Shown: positions 41,653-50,072 of the stretch, in pieces
Position numbering within the stretch: the stretch's first letter is position 1
How the letters are laid out: every line of letters begins with the position of its first letter
NCBI GenBank assembly: GCA_965225625.1
Contig: CBDDBH010000021.1
Span: forward strand, 1 to 64,000
Length of the DNA stretch: 64,000 bases
Source: CBDDBH01 sp965225625
Lineage (GTDB): Bacteria > Pseudomonadota > Gammaproteobacteria > JADZEE01
Direction of reading: 5' to 3'
Position numbers and translations under genes: made by a program
Notes under the pieces: model-generated
Database searches by the model: none
The model's input: only the letters and a program-made list of their open reading frames with translations
Told to the model about the DNA's origin: nothing

Positions 41653-42038
41653 TTAGGTGTTGCTTCGCGATGATCTGGCATAGAAGAAATATCCGACCGA
41701 GCTTATATAGAGAAGCGCCATCAAAACGACAACAGAAAAAAAGCGGTCGGCATAATCCACTGGTCTTCATAGGTTCCCGGGTGCCAAGACAATATCTGGC
41801 GCATTTGCCCTCTGAGATCGACCAGCGCCGTACCCTGGCGTTCGGCTAGTGCCATTAAGACTAGTGACGCGATTGAATAGAGAGCCATTGCGACGCTAGC
41901 GAGGAACGCCGATAGTTCTTTTGCCACAAGATAAGCGACTATCAAGAACGCTGACGTTGCCGATATAAACCCCATGAGAATGGTCAGCAAAGTCTCCGCG
42001 TGCGAATTGAATAAGTCGACGACTTCGTATTCGCTCAT
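41653..42038 (-). pseudogene. Small cassette membrane protein with a homopolymer frameshift
   Basis: From the ATG at 42038 the frame gives 105 residues with three hydrophobic segments (TLLTILMGFISATSAFLIVA, LSAFLASVAMALYSIASLVL) and stops at 41721. Adding one T to the seven-T run near 41736-41742 (minus strand) continues into another membrane segment (VVVLMALLYISSVGYFFYA) and stops at TAA inside the attC R'' box, as do other cassette genes. So the full protein would be about 128 residues, and the break is a one-base deletion or a sequencing error. Family unknown. Confidence 0.65.
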
Positions 42039-42044
42039 TGCGAC

Positions 42045-42641
42045 ACCTAACTATAAGTAGAGGACCTAAAGTGCGAAGTTTAAATCGGACATTAGGCCTA
42101 GAATATTTAATTGCCTCCTTAAAAACAACGATTTAGGGTTCAATAGTACGGACGATTTACTAAAGCAGCGTGCTAAGAGACTTATTTCACCTCAAGCGCT
42201 TTGTCGCGAAGGTCAACACAACCCACTTCAATGACACGATGGGTATTCGGCGGATGCGGCGAGTAGCCCCCGTGCGCGTCCTACCGCCCGCCGCAACCCT
42301 GGTAGTAATCGGCGAACCCAGATCAGCATGAAATAGCAATTCGTCAGACACAAGGTGTCAGCTAGCACTCTCTAGATGCAAATGATTCTTACTAAAAAAG
42401 CGTTTCTGTGGAAATGCTTGAGAGCTTCGGAGCACCGGCAACCCTCGTTCGTTGGAGCTCGCAATCAGATAATGTCGGGCAGAGTCAAATACCAATTCTT
42501 CTTGCGCCTCAGCCGCAGGTCCGTGCAGCTGGCTGATCCGGTGCTGCTCGAAGCCCCTTTTCACCGGCGTTATCTCGTTTGTCTGCTCACGGTGATCTAG
42601 GGCTAGAATACGGGCTCCAATGACTGCCGTGGTCGATACCA
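42045..42641. other. Right border of the cassette array and gene-free stretch
   Basis: ACCTAAC at 42045-42051 is the last cassette boundary; on the minus strand it reads GTTAGGT and matches the R'' of the first cassette. No paired L boxes follow, so this could be an attI or a foreign junction. From 42052 to 42641 I see no integrase and no convincing gene. A 114-codon minus-strand frame (42358-42702) has no domain and overlaps the next gene's start. Confidence 0.45.
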
Positions 42642-43031
42642 ATGCCTGATCGTCTCTATTTTTTGCTGGGTGATCTGTTATCCAACATCGTCGTCGGCGC
42701 ACTTGCCGCGCTGGTGTCGGCGCTACTGGTCAATCCGACTTGGAACATGTTCGTCGCAATGTTGCTGTGCATGATATTGGGCATGCTGATCGCCGTCGTC
42801 TCTGGCACCTTCGTGTTTATGCGCTATTTCGGGGCCATGGAGGTCATGGTGCCGATCATGCTTGGAGGCATGATTGCAGGCATGGTGGTCGGTATGCGCG
42901 CCGCGATGCTGCCCGTTGGAGTTTGGGAGGCGGCGAAACTCGGCGCTGGTATCGGTCTGATTGCACTGCTGTTTTGCGCATATGCGAATTACCTGATTCG
43001 AGGTGATCAACGACGCGGTAGCGCAGCGTGA
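42642..43031 (+). CDS. Hypothetical small membrane protein
   Basis: 129 residues with four hydrophobic segments (NIVVGALAALVSALLV; MFVAMLLCMILGMLIAVVSG; MVPIMLGGMIAGMVVGM; AGIGLIALLFCAYANYLI), unusually rich in methionine and glycine. Family not recognised. It overlaps the following methyltransferase gene by 4 bp (GTGA), so the two are translationally coupled and may work together. Confidence 0.7.
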   Translation: MPDRLYFLLGDLLSNIVVGALAALVSALLVNPTWNMFVAMLLCMILGMLIAVVSGTFVFMRYFGAMEVMVPIMLGGMIAGMVVGMRAAMLPVGVWEAAKLGAGIGLIALLFCAYANYLIRGDQRRGSAA

Positions 43032-43672
43032 ATATTGCCAACCAGGAAAAGTGGGACCGGGCCGCGGTAGCCTACGATTTCATGTCTGGTATTGGACCCG
43101 AACGTCGCTGGGCACCGGAGAAACTCAAACTCTTCAGCAACATGGACGGCAAGGTGCTTTTTCTGGCATTGGGAACCGGATTGGATATTGAGTTTTTCCC
43201 GCCTAATCGTGAAATAGCCGCGATTGATATAAGCCCGAAAATGCTGGAGGGGGCGCAAGCGCGCATTGATGCTTATTCCGGCACTATTGAAGCGCAGGTC
43301 ATGGACGTGCACGACATGAGTTTCGCCGATCACACCTTCGATCAGATCTACACGTCGTGCACATTCTGCTCGGTCCCTGATCCAATAGATGGGCTGAAAT
43401 CGCTACAGCGTGTGCTCAAGCCCGGCGGTCACCTGCGCATGTTCGAGCACACCGGTAGCCGCTTCCTGCCATTCAAGCTCATGATGGATTTCATGACGCC
43501 GTTAAGCCGTCGCGTTGGACCGGAGATGAACCGCAATACTGTCGCCAACGTGGAAGCCGCCGGATTCGAGATCCTCCAGGTCCGCCACATCTACCTGGAC
43601 GTGGTGAAAACAATCTCGGCGGTGGCGCCCTCTGCGAAAATAGACGACGTTAGCCAGGCACCGACGGTGTAG
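43028..43672 (+). CDS. SAM-dependent methyltransferase
   Basis: 214 residues from a GTG start overlapping the previous stop. Class I methyltransferase motifs: LFLALGTGLDIEFFP (motif I, with ALGTG in place of the usual GxGxG), IAAIDISPKMLEGAQARI, VMDVHDMSFADHTFDQIYTS and LQRVLKPGGHLRMFEH. It resembles the UbiE/PmtA-like group that methylates quinones or phospholipids. Coupling to a small membrane protein suggests a lipid-like substrate, which is inference. Confidence 0.87.
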   Translation: MNIANQEKWDRAAVAYDFMSGIGPERRWAPEKLKLFSNMDGKVLFLALGTGLDIEFFPPNREIAAIDISPKMLEGAQARIDAYSGTIEAQVMDVHDMSFADHTFDQIYTSCTFCSVPDPIDGLKSLQRVLKPGGHLRMFEHTGSRFLPFKLMMDFMTPLSRRVGPEMNRNTVANVEAAGFEILQVRHIYLDVVKTISAVAPSAKIDDVSQAPTV

Positions 43673-43708
43673 CGGTTGTGTTGCCGGAGGATATCTCGGG
43701 CGCGGAAA

Positions 43709-44308
43709 TTACTGAGGTGGTGCGGACTCTTTTTCCAGCTTAGCCAGGACGCGTTCAAGTTTGGTGTGGGGATCAGTCCATTCCGGGAGCAGAGAAATTG
43801 CATGCCGATAATCCGCTTCGGCCTTGCTGTAATCTTTGAGATTCTCGTAGGCCATTCCGCGATTGTAATAAGCAACGTGCTCTTTTTTCATGCCGATATT
43901 GAGCGCCGTTGTGTACTCTTGCACGGCCCTGTCGAATAGCGCCCCGAGAAAATACAAATTACCGCGATTTACATATGCCTCGCCCACATCCGGGTTCATC
44001 CGTATTGCCGTCGCATAGTCTTTGATCGCTTTGTTGTACTCTTCCATGGCGGCGTAGACGATGCCGCGGTTGACATAAGTCGCCATGCGATCACGCAGTG
44101 AAAGCTGGCTGTGTTGCAGCGCCAGATTGCAGTCTTTCAAATCATCGCGTCCGGCGCTGTTCATTTGTACTGCGATAGTGGCCGACATATAGCATTCGTT
44201 GGCAAACGAATCACCGCCAATCACAGTCATCGATTGCGCGACCACGTCGGAGGACGCGACCGCTAGTAATAGTGCAGTGGTTATATAAAGACGGCCGTGA
44301 GTAGCCAT
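43709..44308 (-). CDS. Secreted TPR-repeat protein
   Basis: 199 residues from the ATG at 44308, which follows GGAG; signal peptide LYITTALLLAVASSDVVAQS. Three to four tetratricopeptide repeats: ATYVNRGIVYAAMEEYNKAI, KDYATAIRMNPDVGEAYVNR, GNLYFLGALFDRAVQEYTTA, YYNRGMAYENLKDYSKAEAD. Probably a periplasmic scaffold; no partner is evident. It converges with the methyltransferase gene. Confidence 0.87.
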   Translation of the reverse strand: MATHGRLYITTALLLAVASSDVVAQSMTVIGGDSFANECYMSATIAVQMNSAGRDDLKDCNLALQHSQLSLRDRMATYVNRGIVYAAMEEYNKAIKDYATAIRMNPDVGEAYVNRGNLYFLGALFDRAVQEYTTALNIGMKKEHVAYYNRGMAYENLKDYSKAEADYRHAISLLPEWTDPHTKLERVLAKLEKESAPPQ

Positions 44309-44398
44309 ATTGTGCTCCCACACTTAATTAACAACTACCCTTAATACTAGAAAACGCGGCACGAATAATCCACCTGACTCGTTCCAGTTGCGTAGAGA

Positions 44399-46126
44399 CT
44401 ACGGCAGATTCCAGATCGGCGAAGCCCAGGCCCGTTCCTGGATCATGCGATCCATATCGGGGTGATCGGCGCAGTTGTTGTGCTTTTCACACAAGTGCTT
44501 GGACCAGCGCTTGCTGGGCACTTCCAATACCCGGGCGTACCAGAACGCTGGTGTCGCTGGATCATAGCTCTCTTCAGTCCAGGCGATGCAGGCGCTCGCC
44601 CCACCGTTGGCACCGCCAACCGCAAACGACGTCACAGTCTCCTTCACCCCACCGTCAACCAGCACGCCACGCACAATGTCGATGCGGGCAAGTGGCTTTT
44701 CATCTTGCAGGGCATTGATCACAAAACGCGGTTTCAGTGCGCCTTGCGACTCGATATTACCGCCCATGACAGCGGCCGTGTCACCTTCGAATGCCGCCTG
44801 GCACGGATCTCCGCCCTGCTCGAAAGTGGCGAAGTACTTAAGCGTGATCCGTGGCCCGCTGGTCCCGTACACTTCGCGGCGTTTGAGCGCAGCGAAGATG
44901 CTTGCGCGGGTATTCTCTTCAGCCCATACCGCGGCCAGCCCACCGGGGTTATAGCTGCCGAATGTGGTGAGTCGTGCGCCCGGCTCGAGATCCACGCCCA
45001 TCGCACCCTGCCAATCCTCCTCCTTTACGTAGCCGGGCAATCCCGCGTGGGTATCGGTCGAACCGATGGCGCCCAGTTGCAGCGGGTCAAAACCGGCCTT
45101 CTCGTAGCTCTGGAGACCACGCGCGAGTACCGTGCGGTAGTAGCTCTGCCGGAATTGATTGCGCTCGTCCGCAGGCAGCGCCGCCGGTTTGACCGCATGC
45201 CATTCAGACTGAATGTTGGCGTATTCAAATTCGCACTCGGCGTTGTCATCACCGTAAGGTGCAAGGCATTCGCTATTGCCCTTGTGCTGATGGATCTCCG
45301 CAACACGCTCGTAGCGTGCGCGCAGTTTGAGATCGGCATCCGTCGCGGTTTCAACATCAAAGCCACCGCCGGAAGCCAGGTTTATGTTGTGCGGGATAGC
45401 GACGACGTCGCAGCCATCGGCAGCGCGGCATTCACGATCGAGCATCCGCCACATAGCCTCAACCGTTGGATGGTCAACATAATTCACGGGGTGGGCTGGC
45501 ACGTTTTCGTTAGCGAAAATTATGTTGCGATGCCAATGATCGCGATTGGGTGTCGCCGTCCACTCCAGCGCTACGAAGCTTGTGAATTCACACGGCGCGT
45601 TGGCGGCATTCGCATAATGTTGCACGCGCGGCCACTCGAGCTGGCGCAATGCCTTGCAATCTGCACCCTCATCGCCGCAAAACGGCGCTTCTTGTGCTGT
45701 TTCGTTTTCGATCAACGGCAAAAACACTTCGCGGAATCCCTGCATCGACGCCGCGGGGGTCGCCAGGCTGCGGAATTTTCCACACCATTCGCTGTCGGCA
45801 AATTGCGGATCAGTACAGACATACATGACGTTGAAAAATTCCGAATGATCGGTAATCGCCGTAAAATCCAAGGGCCGGTCGATGCGAACGCGTGTTTCAT
45901 TGTCGGCCAAGGTCAGCTCTTGCCCGCGTGCGAATGCCAGGGCGTCGCGCGGATCATTGCGCGTACCAAATGCATAGGCGTCCATGGAAAACGAAGTGTG
46001 AACATGCATGTCACCCCACAGCACCTGCTTCTCCCCGGCAACGTACCCCGGACATTCCCCGTCCGCGATGACCGGTGACGCTGCGCTCACTAAATACAAC
46101 AATGCCGCAACCATCCATGCCTTCAT
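44399..46126 (-). CDS. DUF3604 family protein (secreted, PHP-like)
   Basis: 575 residues from the ATG at 46126 with signal peptide WMVAALLYLVSAASPVIADG. The family landmark LWGDMHVHTSFSMDAYAFG (HxH) and FTAITDHSEFFNVMY resemble the metal site of PHP phosphoesterases; GAIGSTDTHAGLPGYVKEED and VYGTSGPRITLKYF are further DUF3604 signatures. The enzymatic activity is not established. The longer frame to 46279 overlaps the HupE gene and is not used. The gene is third in a run with HupE and a parvulin. Confidence 0.9.
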   Translation of the reverse strand: MKAWMVAALLYLVSAASPVIADGECPGYVAGEKQVLWGDMHVHTSFSMDAYAFGTRNDPRDALAFARGQELTLADNETRVRIDRPLDFTAITDHSEFFNVMYVCTDPQFADSEWCGKFRSLATPAASMQGFREVFLPLIENETAQEAPFCGDEGADCKALRQLEWPRVQHYANAANAPCEFTSFVALEWTATPNRDHWHRNIIFANENVPAHPVNYVDHPTVEAMWRMLDRECRAADGCDVVAIPHNINLASGGGFDVETATDADLKLRARYERVAEIHQHKGNSECLAPYGDDNAECEFEYANIQSEWHAVKPAALPADERNQFRQSYYRTVLARGLQSYEKAGFDPLQLGAIGSTDTHAGLPGYVKEEDWQGAMGVDLEPGARLTTFGSYNPGGLAAVWAEENTRASIFAALKRREVYGTSGPRITLKYFATFEQGGDPCQAAFEGDTAAVMGGNIESQGALKPRFVINALQDEKPLARIDIVRGVLVDGGVKETVTSFAVGGANGGASACIAWTEESYDPATPAFWYARVLEVPSKRWSKHLCEKHNNCADHPDMDRMIQERAWASPIWNLP

Positions 46127-46164
46127 TGTGTTCTCCCGGAAAGTCGTTTGTTCGACGCAACCAC

Positions 46165-47124
46165 TCAAATACGCAAAAGCAACCAGAATGCCCCCATAAC
46201 CCCGACTACGTAGCCGCCGGCAAGGCGCAGACGCGGCAGGCTGATCATTGCTTCGATACCGCCAATCAACGTCAGACACAATAGCAGCAAACCGATCTGG
46301 CCGATTTCCAGACCAATGTTGAAACCGACCAAAGCCATGGCGACGGACTGCTCAGGTAATCCGATATCGCGCAGTACGCCGGCAAATCCGAGTCCATGCA
46401 AAAGCCCGAAAAAGAAGGCAAGTGCCAACCATGTCTTGACATTCGACACTGCTTTGTCGGCGCTAACGGTGACGACCTGGTAGGCAATCAATATCAGACT
46501 CAGCGCTATGCAGGCTTCCGTTGCGTGGGCGTCCAGGCTGATCTGATCAAGCACCACCAGTGCCAAGGTGATGCTGTGGGCCACCGTGAATGCGGTTGCC
46601 GCAGCAAGTAAATGCAGTGGCCGGCGAACCAACAAAAACAGTGCCAGCAGAAATAGTAGATGATCCCCGCCTAACAACAGATGTTGCACACCCAACTTGC
46701 AATAGGTCAGCAACGCCTGCCAACCACTCTGCGGCGCCAAAGGGATCTGGAATGACGAGGCATTAGGCGATAGCAACTGTGTGTGCTGCCGCCCATCGCG
46801 AAAATTTATGCGCACCAGCACTTCGCTGACGGTCGCGCCCAGAGCTTGCAGCGTCACGGCTTGGCCGGCGACACCGCCGGCGCAATAAACGCTTTGCACG
46901 ACGCCGGTTCTACCCCCACCTTCCTGCACACAATCAGCGCCCAGCATCATGGCCGGTGGTGGTACCGGCACGGTCGAGCGCCACGCAATCGCCAGGCGCT
47001 GCGTGCTTTGCTCGGTTATGTCCAGATAACCCGTGCGCATCTGGTGCGCGTGGACAACACCACTCAATATCAACGCCACGACGGCGAACAACAACCCAGA
47101 GCGCCGGTGACTACGATGCGTCAT
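46165..47124 (-). CDS. HupE/UreJ-family membrane protein
   Basis: 319 residues from the ATG at 47124. Signal peptide (LLFAVVALILSGVVHAHQ), an extracytoplasmic domain of about 130 residues, then the six-helix HupE/UreJ domain with the metal-binding-like GVQHLLLGGDHLLFLLALFL, FTVAHSITLAL and FFGLLHGLGFAG. Such proteins are linked to nickel or other metal uptake. It overlaps the parvulin gene by 14 bp. HupE, parvulin and DUF3604 form a gene set seen in other gammaproteobacteria. Confidence 0.88.
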   Translation of the reverse strand: MTHRSHRRSGLLFAVVALILSGVVHAHQMRTGYLDITEQSTQRLAIAWRSTVPVPPPAMMLGADCVQEGGGRTGVVQSVYCAGGVAGQAVTLQALGATVSEVLVRINFRDGRQHTQLLSPNASSFQIPLAPQSGWQALLTYCKLGVQHLLLGGDHLLFLLALFLLVRRPLHLLAAATAFTVAHSITLALVVLDQISLDAHATEACIALSLILIAYQVVTVSADKAVSNVKTWLALAFFFGLLHGLGFAGVLRDIGLPEQSVAMALVGFNIGLEIGQIGLLLLCLTLIGGIEAMISLPRLRLAGGYVVGVMGAFWLLLRI

Positions 47125-47980
47125 TCGTATTCTGCGCCGCAAGTGCGATGGCTTCCTCCACATTCCTGCGGTAACTGTCAGGGGAGTCGGGATCAATCTC
47201 TATCGAATATTTCGTGCGCAGCCGCATTATCAACTCCGAATGAATTTTTCGTTTGCGTTGCTGCTGCCAGCGCTGCGTCAAAACGGGCAGGCTTTCGTCG
47301 AAACTTTTCGTCGTTGCCTCGCGGCGCGTTTTCAGCTTAATAAAGTGAACACCAAAACGCGATGGCACGGGACCGATCCATTCCGCGAGCGGCATTGTCG
47401 ATAATGCGGCCGCAAAATCATCGCCGAAATTCACACCGATATCCTCGAGCGAAGCCTCGCTCACCACATGGGGTAACGGGAACTCATCCCCCAACGTGGC
47501 GGCGCGCGTATCTACTGCGTCGGCTAATTCAGCCGCTAAACTTGCAAGTCGCTCATCATCAGGCTCACGCAGGTAGACGTGCACGAATCCAACCCTGGGC
47601 GCTAGCGCAAATTGCTCCGGGTGAGCGTTATATAAGGCGCGCAATTCCGATGGGTCAGGATCGGGGCTAGCCCTGTCCTCGGCCAGAAACAACATCTTTT
47701 GCACCAGTCGTTGGCGAACGATGTGATCGTGTTGGTCCAGACCCAAGGCGATGGCCTCGCGATACAACAGTTCATCTTCAACCACGCGCCGATCTGCCTG
47801 TAAACGCTGCGCTGCGCTCAACTCCTCAACACCCAGTGTTGACCGCATCGCCTGGCGGGCTGATTCAAGCTGCAAATGATGCAGTTGGATCCGATCATTG
47901 GCGGGCTCAGCCAGCAACAGATACAAAGCACCGCCGATCACGAGGAAATGAACAATCGGATTCTCGACGAACCGCCTCAT
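47111..47980 (-). CDS. Parvulin-type peptidyl-prolyl cis-trans isomerase, membrane-anchored
   Basis: 289 residues. Single N-terminal anchor (IVHFLVIGGALYLLLAEP), SurA/PpiD-like helical part (QADRRVVEDELLYREAIALG) and a parvulin domain with VSEASLEDIGVNFGDDFAAA, MPLAEWIGPVPSRFGVHFIK. It probably assists folding of the HupE extracytoplasmic domain or of the DUF3604 protein, since the genes overlap or follow closely. Confidence 0.85.
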   Translation of the reverse strand: MRRFVENPIVHFLVIGGALYLLLAEPANDRIQLHHLQLESARQAMRSTLGVEELSAAQRLQADRRVVEDELLYREAIALGLDQHDHIVRQRLVQKMLFLAEDRASPDPDPSELRALYNAHPEQFALAPRVGFVHVYLREPDDERLASLAAELADAVDTRAATLGDEFPLPHVVSEASLEDIGVNFGDDFAAALSTMPLAEWIGPVPSRFGVHFIKLKTRREATTKSFDESLPVLTQRWQQQRKRKIHSELIMRLRTKYSIEIDPDSPDSYRRNVEEAIALAAQNTNDAS

Positions 47981-47991
47981 GTGGGCTCTCC

Positions 47992-49032
47992 TTATAGTAC
48001 TTCCTCAGCAACGACGCGTAAGGCATCAACGGACGCACCGCCCAGCAGCATCGAGCCAACCCGGCCCTGCTTACCGGCTTCTTTCCAGATCTGTAGGCGC
48101 TCGCGGATCCGCTGCGCGGGGCCGACAAGGTTGCATTCATCAACGAGTTCATCCGGAACGGCCGCAACGGCCTCGCGTTTGTTACCGGCCAGGAACAGGT
48201 CCTGAATTTTCACGGCCGCGTCCTCGTAACCCAGACGCTTGGTATAGTCGGTATAAAAATTCTTACCGCGGGCGCCCATTCCACCTACATACAATGCAAT
48301 CTTCTGCTTTATTGGCAGCCGACATGCGTCGATATCGTCCCCCATGGACACATCGACGAACGCTGCCACGTCAAAGTTGTCGAGGCTCTTAGCGCCGCTG
48401 GCCTTGTCGAATCCCTGTTGAATAGAGCCCTCAAAAACATCAAAACGCTCGGGGTTCATCCATAACGGAAAAAATCCATCGGCTATCTCAGCGGCCAGGC
48501 GCACGCCGGCCGGGGTTATCGCGGCAGAGTAGATTTTCATCGCCGGATCGCCGTGTAGAATACTCTTGAGGGGCTTGCCTAGTCCGCTGCTGCCCTCCCC
48601 CCGATACGGGATCTCATAGTAAGTGCCTGTGTGCGTCAGCGGTTCATCGCGCGCCAAGATCTTGCGGATGATCGTGACGTATTCACGCATGCGGGCCATG
48701 GGCTTACCGTAGGCCTGGCCATACCAGCCTTCGGCGACCTGAGGTCCCGACGGGCCTAAACCCAACAGGAAGCGACCGCCCGACAATTTGTCGAGTGTCA
48801 TGGCCGTCATGGCCGTACTGGTAGGGGAGCGCGCGGGTAATTGCATGATTGCGGTGCCCACCTTAATGGTGCTCGTTTGCGCCAGGATCCAGGCGGCCGG
48901 ACTCACGGCATCGGAGCCATAAGCCTCGGACGTCCACGCTGAGTCATAACCCAGCCGTTCGCCCTCCAGAATTAAATCCATGGGAATATCCATGGTTGCC
49001 TGTGAATAACCCACGAGAATTCCAAGTTTCAT
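47992..49032 (-). CDS. LLM-class F420/flavin-dependent oxidoreductase
   Basis: 346 residues. LLM pattern with MKLGILVGYSQATMDIPMDL, GYDSAWTSEAYGSDAVSPAA, KVGTAIMQLPARSPTSTAMT, LSGGRFLLGLGPSGPQVAEG and IYSAAITPAGVRLAAEIADG. This subgroup is normally annotated as F420-dependent (N5,N10-methylene-H4MPT reductase-like). Whether the host makes F420 cannot be told from the window. Substrate unknown. It ends 11 bp upstream of the parvulin start on the same strand. Confidence 0.87.
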   Translation of the reverse strand: MKLGILVGYSQATMDIPMDLILEGERLGYDSAWTSEAYGSDAVSPAAWILAQTSTIKVGTAIMQLPARSPTSTAMTAMTLDKLSGGRFLLGLGPSGPQVAEGWYGQAYGKPMARMREYVTIIRKILARDEPLTHTGTYYEIPYRGEGSSGLGKPLKSILHGDPAMKIYSAAITPAGVRLAAEIADGFFPLWMNPERFDVFEGSIQQGFDKASGAKSLDNFDVAAFVDVSMGDDIDACRLPIKQKIALYVGGMGARGKNFYTDYTKRLGYEDAAVKIQDLFLAGNKREAVAAVPDELVDECNLVGPAQRIRERLQIWKEAGKQGRVGSMLLGGASVDALRVVAEEVL

Positions 49033-49268
49033 GGATACTGAGTTCCTCCTGATTCTGCGGCTTGTCGAAATGACTTACGCGCCCAACCGCAAGGCCTCAT
49101 TGTAATTGATAGCCGGGCGCGCATCTCAAGCACGGCCGGCCAATTCGACGATCACGCCAAATGCGGCAGGAGCGCCGCGCCGCGCCGTGCGCTGGAGTCG
49201 GGATCCTCTGTCGCCTGGGTTAAGATCTCGCCGCTCGGATAAACCGCCACGCATCCGAAAATAACGAA

Positions 49269-49916
49269 ATGATCGTTAAACCCAGAGACGCTGCAAGTCT
49301 AATCATTGTGCGCGACGGCGCGCGCGGCCGCGAAATATTAATGGGCCGCCGACATTCGCGGGCGCGATTTGTACCTGGCTGTTACGTGTTTCCGGGCGGC
49401 GCGGTGGATCCCGCGGATTACCTTGCACTGCCGGCAAGCCGGCTCAAAAACGCCATTGCCAGCAAACTTGGCGTTGCCGACTCAGCGCGGCGAGCACAGG
49501 CCCTGGCCATGGCCGCCATCCGTGAAACCTTCGAGGAAACTGGATTAATGGTCGGCGAGCGAACGTCGGCGCTAGGCCCAGCTGATCCGGCGTGGCGCGA
49601 TTTCGTTAACGCCGGTCTGGTGCCGGCACTCGCCAATTTAACCTACGTTGGACGGGCAATTACACCAACTGGTAGCCGCATGCGCTTTCACGCCCGCTTT
49701 TTCGCTGTTGATGGCCGCCATGCGGCGGGTGAGCTCCGCGGCGACGGGGAACTCGATGATTTGCGCTGGGTCTCCGCCAGCGATATTAGCGATCTACCGC
49801 TGGTCGACGTGACTGAATTTATGCTCGGCGAAGTGCTTTTCCCAAAACAATACCGCGGCAGCGCCAAACCGCTGCATGGCTACCGTAACGGTGTGCCTTG
49901 GATCAGATTTGTGTAG
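49269..49916 (+). CDS. NUDIX hydrolase
   Basis: 215 residues. The Nudix box is split: YVFPGGAVDPADY, an insertion of about 35 residues (ASRLKNAIASKLGVADSARR), then AIRETFEETGLMVGE, with the metal-binding REtfEEtG complete. This inserted form is like the NUDT19-type CoA or nucleotide pyrophosphatases. Further LDDLRWVSASDISDLPL fits. Preceding 236-bp gap (49033-49268) has no gene. Confidence 0.9.
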   Translation: MIVKPRDAASLIIVRDGARGREILMGRRHSRARFVPGCYVFPGGAVDPADYLALPASRLKNAIASKLGVADSARRAQALAMAAIRETFEETGLMVGERTSALGPADPAWRDFVNAGLVPALANLTYVGRAITPTGSRMRFHARFFAVDGRHAAGELRGDGELDDLRWVSASDISDLPLVDVTEFMLGEVLFPKQYRGSAKPLHGYRNGVPWIRFV

Positions 49917-50072
49917 CCTGGCACTGTCACAACCCTTTACTATAGCGGCCTGAGTCTGCCCACGTGCCGGCGCCCGCGTGGCAAAGCTGGCGCTTGCATG
50001 ATAGGTTGCCGCCGGTAACGCAATAGCTAACAACAACCGGGCGCCTGCACGCCCTACCCCGGGAGGATTATC

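Larger units (their letters stand above)
40173..41658 (-). other. attC site interrupted by the IS1111-like element
   Basis: Left part begins GCCTAAC (40173-40179) and runs through GCTGAGCCGCGCGCC to GCGTCGGCTCCAGCG (ends 40249). Right part is GCGCCTGGTTAGGT (41645-41658). Joining at the shared GCG restores a site with normal spacing. Confidence 0.9.

Noticed and set aside
42358..42702. 114-codon minus-strand frame as integrase remnant
   Set aside because: No tyrosine-recombinase motif (R...HxxR...Y) could be seen and it overlaps the next gene's start.
44462..46078. 538-codon plus-strand frame
   Set aside because: It is antisense to the clear DUF3604 gene and has no recognisable domain.
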